Below, in pieces: positions 59,179 through 64,000 of a DNA stretch of 64,000 nucleotides. Source of the stretch: Isoetes taiwanensis (Eukaryota > Streptophyta > Lycopodiopsida > Isoetales > Isoetaceae); contig JAJEKV010000085.1 of assembly GCA_021234155.1 (NCBI GenBank), positions 1,622,896 through 1,686,895 of the forward strand, written 5' to 3'. The translations under genes were made by a program, and so were the position numbers. The number at the start of each line of letters is the position of its first letter. Within the stretch, counting starts at the first letter, position 1. The notes under the pieces are model-generated. The model saw nothing but the letters and a program-made list of their open reading frames with translations, was not told the DNA's origin and made no database searches.

Positions 59179-60283
59179 GAAATAACACTCTCTTCACCTT
59201 TTAAACATTGTCCACGAGTTCTTCTCTATTTAATATGACATTTCCAATCAAGCACATTTTTTCTTGTGCATTGCATTATGATTGCCATGAAATCGACATC
59301 TCGATACACAATGATAAACTGAATTGAATTATTTGTAGAAGAAAAATGAAGAAGAAAAGACAATTCCAGGGTGTGGACAACATATCTTTTCGGCATAACA
59401 AACAATGATTTTTCGTCGCATTTTGCCAACAACCAACAAGGTTCCATACCCAATAAGTTTAATCACAACCACCAGTTAACGTCAACATGTCCCATTTCAC
59501 CCAAATACACCAATAAAATGACAAAGGGATCAATTCCATTTTTCATACTGTGTTGTTTGATGAATGTGAGGGGGCGCTTATCAAATGGTGCACTTTTTTT
59601 TAAATGATGCTCGGACATGATCATATAGAGATCTCAAATTTATGCATTAAGCATTTTAAAGTCCACTATACAGCAGAAACATTAGCCTATGGGATCCACC
59701 ATTCGTATCATCCTAAATCCTTGCGCGTGCACATGTGCACTCACAAGATTAAAAATCCTAAGATATGTACAATGAGCAAACAAATCAAGATCCCAAGCTT
59801 ATGTGCATTTATAAAAAGTATAAAATATATGCATTGATATTATATGATATATAGATATGCGTATACACGTAGGGTACGATGACAATCCAATATGTTAAGG
59901 GTATGAAATACCTTTAGAGGGCTAGATAACGTCCTCTGGCGAGGTGCTATGGCCCAGGCAGAAATGGCCTCGGTGGCCATGTAATGCTTCGGTCATATGC
60001 AGAGACATCATTATCAGCCCCAGGGCATTCACAGGGAAGACCCGTATAAACCAAGTGAGTGTCTGGAAGGGTTTTTTTTTTCGATGTTTCCGTATGTATA
60101 CTAGGGGGTTGAAGGCCCCATCTTACACATTCTATTATATTTTCTTGGCGGAAGGGTGTTTTTCCAACATTTTATGTACGTATATAGGGTGTTTTTCTCA
60201 CCCCAAGCATATGCTCATATGCTAAAGGTGAATTCTTCGGGTTATCATCCTTAACCTTCTAGACCGAGTCATTTTGCTCTTCC
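59179..60283. other. intergenic, no gene recognised
   Basis: AT-rich, with several short ORFs lacking motifs. No repeat beyond simple A/T runs was seen. Confidence 0.35.
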
Positions 60284-60345
60284 TACAGGAGGAGGAGGAG
60301 GAGGAGGAATTTTAACGTCATGCAACTTGGCATCATCCCTTAGGA
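60284..60345 (-). mobile_element. LINE 3' stub with (TCC)n tail
   Basis: The plus strand reads (AGG)n then AATTTTAACGTCATGCAACT, the reverse of an ..ACGTTAAAAT end followed by a (TCC)n tail. It matches the stub at about 2775, which has (TTC)n instead. Confidence 0.55.
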
Positions 60346-62345
60346 TATATGATGCATACACCACTCCAACATTCGCTTTTAGCTTACGTAAGAGAAGGAT
60401 GTTGAGGCAACAAAGGAACTACAATTTCGTCGTTTAACGAGCAACTCAAATGCTTATGATCCAACCAGCAAAGAAGGAGCACCTCGCAGCAACAATCGCC
60501 GGCCTTCTCCTTTCATGTGTTGATACTGTTATTCACTGCCCAAGAAGCACTGTTATGACCACAAACATCCTTGTTGTCATGTGTTATTTCCATAACAGAT
60601 TAATGCAAAGCAAAAGGCAGGAATGCTATTGGATATAGCACTCTTGCAATGTGTAGATGAAATTTTCTTTACTGGCATATGTTATGACCATAATAGATTT
60701 AAGCAAAGCAAAGGCAGGAATGCTATTGGATATAGCATTCTTGCAATGTGGGATGAAAGTAGCTCTTAGGGAGTGAAATGATGAGGATGAGGATGTTAAA
60801 GGAGCTAAGCCCCACCAAGACTAATAGGCATTGTTCCTTATTTGCTCCAATGGGTGACCTCCTTAAGCCCTAAATTCCTAGGGAAGGTTTGTACTTGCAC
60901 TATTTACAAATTGGGGTAAAAGATCCATGGAGCTACTCTTAAGCCGTCAAAACCAAGGAGCAAGAGATTCTGAGTTCTACTGTTGGAAGAGTCCCCAAGG
61001 ATTCACCTATATGTATTTTGGACATGCATATAACTTTCTAGGGTCAGGGAAAACCCTTATCTACTACTATTTAAAAAAAAAAAAAAAAAATCCCTTATCA
61101 TGCATTCCACCAATTGTCTCACATATATATCCCATAAAGTATTCCTACTTAGTACAAAGAATAGTATATCTAAAATCTATGATGGTTAGTTTTCTCAAAT
61201 TTTGGAGGCCTTTGTACATGCATATATTCATATGTAGGAGAATTTCTGTGTAGGAGAATTGAAGTGCTGATTTGTAGAGGGCAACCCATAGTGCGACATC
61301 ACCTTATTAGAATTCGCTCTAAAGTGCTCACATATTTTGCTTTAAGAACTTATGAGCTAGCTCATGCACTAACTCATGGTTTGACTCATGTATTGATACA
61401 TGGGTAGAGTTAGGTGCTTCTAGAATAATATGCGTTAGGCCTATATTAGCTAAATATATATATTAGCTTAATGCACTGATTTTCCCTCTTAAGAGACAAA
61501 TAATTCATGTCTGTTTTGATGAATTAAGGGTTTATAGCCTCATACTGACAAATCAAATACAATGTCCCGCCGACGAAGCTATGGAGTCCTCTAAGTTTCA
61601 CGCAGTAGTTCTTCCCTTCCAAACAAACCTATATCAAACCATCATATCAAACCTATATTGCATCTAACTTAGCGCACAGACTTGTCGCTTCTGATTTGAA
61701 AATCACGTTTGTCACTGATGAAACCCATCATAATCTTCTCGATATGGAAAAAGCCCCTTCTGGTCTCCATTTTGAATCTCTTCCAAGCCGGCTCCCCCTC
61801 ATCCCTGAGATGATTCCTTCCATAATTCCGAAAGGATCGCCAGATGCTTTCGATCAGATGGAGCCGAATCTGGAGAATCTTCTGCCCAAGCTTTTGAATA
61901 AAAAATCCCCTGTTTCTTGCATTATTTTTTATGCCTTCCTTTCTGTCTAGCCTTAAGATGTGCAGAGAAATTTGGGCTTTCAACCGTCGCTGTTCTGACA
62001 TCTAATGCTACTAATGCTTGCTTCGATTGGCAGCTGCCGGAGCTTATCAAACAGGGGCGTGTACCGTGAACCTGGGCCGTGGATCGTGGGCTATGGGCCG
62101 GGGCGGGAATGATGATGGCGCATGGCATATGAACCCTAAAAATTCCGAAGGTCAAGACTTCGTTGCCAAACCGTGGAGCAACCTAGGCCGCACATCTAAG
62201 GCGGCCAAATCAGGTCTTTGTTGGGTCGCAAAAGAACTCTAAAAACTTGCTCTGCCCTAACAATTTGTGCGACAACAAAGGCGGCCAGGCATTTCGAATC
62301 TTCTGATAGTAATTAAGCCTTGCAAATTTAGAAGAGGAGCAAGTT
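60346..62345. other. intergenic with a short tandem duplication
   Basis: AAGGCAGGAATGCTATTGGA occurs at about 60615 and again at 60711, within a ~97-bp tandem duplication (60575-60670 and 60672-60765). An A18 run lies at about 61072-61089. Two overlapping open frames at 61669-62001 (one per strand) have no recognisable motif. Confidence 0.35.
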
Positions 62346-62654
62346 TTGCAGCTTGCATATGGCATAGAATTAAGCAACAACCATTTTTATGGGTCTGCGC
62401 AAAGACCAACGGTCGCGGATCGTGTAAAAAAATCGCTAGATGAATTTATGAGGAAGATCAAAGACAGGGGTCTTGTTACAACAAAGATCAAAGACAGGGG
62501 TCTTGTAGCAACAAATCTGCAATTGATGGGCTGCTTTCTCCAAGCGGGGCCAACCGGCAGATGGGAGCGCTTAGCATCAAATGCGTTAGAAATCCACCAA
62601 GGGTGCTCTTTTACCTCATTGACACCGCAGATTGAGGTCCCAAGCACCCTTTAA
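62346..62654 (+). other. unrecognised 102-codon open frame with an internal repeat
   Basis: The frame contains two copies of KIKDRGLV[T/A]T, from a 30-bp tandem repeat at 62456-62485 and 62486-62515 (AAAGACAGGGGTCTTGT in both). No family is recognised. It may be a chance frame in repeat DNA. Confidence 0.2.
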
Positions 62655-64000
62655 TTAATTTGGACCGAGGCTTTCTAACGCATTGCGGATTGCAGGCGTT
62701 CCCATGCTGGGTTGGCCCTGCTTGGCCGAGCAGCCCATCAATTGCAGATTTGTTGCTGACGTTTGGAAAATTGGATTGAGGCACAGGTTGCTCAACAAAT
62801 TAGAAGGTTAATGGTTGAGGAAGAAAGCAAAGAAATTAATTAGAGGACGAATTCAATAGCTTAAGGTTGCTGAGGTCCGCACTGGCAGAGCACGAAACAG
62901 CACTCGGATGAGAAGTTTGAGACCAAATCCAGCATGACGTCACTGCATTTATTAGGTTCTATTATTGCTTGTAGACACGGTCACCACCAAAATAGCTTCA
63001 AACAAAATAGCAAAGAAACAAATACCTTCAAACAGAAAATGAAATTGAATTATATATGAGTTGATAACTATTTGTTTTAATAGTTGTTATCAAATTTTTT
63101 AGTTTATTGATCTTCTAAATAGTCGAACATTGAAACTATAGCTATATGAGACAATGAGCAATAAGTACCATGTAAGCAAGCTGTTTAGATTAAAACCCCT
63201 TAGTGTATCTCCTAGGCAAATATTACAATATTTTTTTGGTAATTATACGTATGTAGGCAATTAAGAATCCCTTTTGAGTACACTCAGATGGTATATATGC
63301 ATAAAACAATTGCATCCTCCTCGTGCATTAGAGATTAAAATATTTTACAGGTGCTTTTTCATCTACAATTATCTATATCTAGGTAAAAAAGGAAGAAGTA
63401 GAAGTGGAGGTGTACCATCCATCCAATGGTTCTAGGACTGGTAAGAGGCTTAATCAATCTAAAATCTCTAAAGCTTCGATAGAGTTCTAGGCATATAGCC
63501 CATCCATTGCTATCGTGCACTAGGCGAGCTCGACTTTTGCGGGAGAACCCATCGTCGAAAGGTTGATATCCAACCTACCTCGGATTCGTATCAATGGTTC
63601 TAAGGTTGTTAATGCAAATAATTCAAAGATTATCTTCCATTTCATAGGGCTACCATTAAGCCCCTTCTTCCTCGGGCTTTGCTTTATTAAATATATCCTA
63701 ATGCTTCTCCCTTTCTAAAGGGTTTGCTTGTCGCTTGGGACACTATGAGGTCTCTTTTTCATATCAATCCTGGAGCGTGTCTTCCGGTGTCTACTCCATG
63801 CTAGAAGGTGCCTCTAAGTGTTATTGTTCATCTTAAGACACAACGACGATGGATAGCAACTGGTATAAGCACTATTGCAGCTTGATATAAGTTTGGTCAT
63901 CTCATGTCATAGGAAGCATTTAGAATTTTTGTTGTACATATGGGATAGAGTAATTTGGACTCATATTGCTGCATTGTTGCCACAGGATTTCGTCCCACAA
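62655..64000. other. intergenic, probably degraded repeat
   Basis: 62655-63400 is AT-rich without a gene. From about 63540 one frame reads GELISNLPRIRINGSKVVNA before shifts, so a decayed coding element may run to the window edge. No family could be named. Confidence 0.25.

Overview
The window is nuclear DNA of a vascular land plant with a large genome rich in transposable elements. Supporting this are GT-AG introns, plant gene families (GH28 polygalacturonase, PPR protein, APF1-like aspartic protease, GH17 beta-1,3-glucanase), plant Ty1/copia and Ty3/gypsy elements (including a chromovirus), a LINE family and tRNA-like short repeats. Nothing bacterial or organellar was seen. A fern or gymnosperm is my guess from the many LINEs and the HUH-Rep-like genes, but no species can be fixed by reading alone.

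Layout. (1) 0.2-13.6 kb: a polygalacturonase locus present three times on the minus strand. Only the third copy (11900-13635) is a complete five-exon gene. The other two (1378-2010, 4020-4425) are decayed 3' pieces that still carry the shared 3' flank. A copia remnant (about 4430-6006) and a 3.5-kb LINE (6964-10486) lie between the units. (2) 13.6-24 kb: sparse sequence with LINE 3' stubs, an unassigned broken coding stretch (14975-15834), a broken PPR gene (18360-19760), one exon-like piece of a THOC3/TEX1-type WD40 protein, a strong hairpin, a long (ATCT)n tail and an unassigned minus-strand exon-like stretch (23390-23925). (3) 24.5-39.1 kb: two broken genes for a replication-initiator-like (HUH Rep) protein. 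Between them is an 11.1-kb Ty3/gypsy element (25182-36300, minus) with both LTRs. It has gag, protease, RT, RNase H and integrase, a long extra sense ORF, and an antisense small ORF behind its own TATA box. The gypsy element sits in a tandem repeat whose second copy shows the empty site. (4) 39.1-45.5 kb: tRNA-like SINE sequence, a broken APF1-like aspartic protease gene (41254-43615), and L1-like fragments. (5) 45.6-57 kb: a decayed chromovirus (one LTR 45586-47281, then chromodomain, integrase, RT/RNase H and gag on the minus strand), followed by two related unassigned cassettes that share a roughly 72-bp module. (6) 57.2-59.2 kb: a broken GH17 glucanase gene with a possible GPI-tail exon. 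(7) 59.2-64 kb: mostly non-coding, with one more LINE stub and short tandem repeats.

Only the polygalacturonase at 11900-13635 looks functional; its product would act on cell-wall pectin. Almost everything else is relic or mobile DNA. The points of greatest interest are the HUH-Rep-like pair, the antisense gene and extra ORF of the gypsy element, the LINE family whose copies end in different microsatellites, and the repeated cassettes at 53.9-57 kb. All homology calls are from reading the sequence; no search was run.
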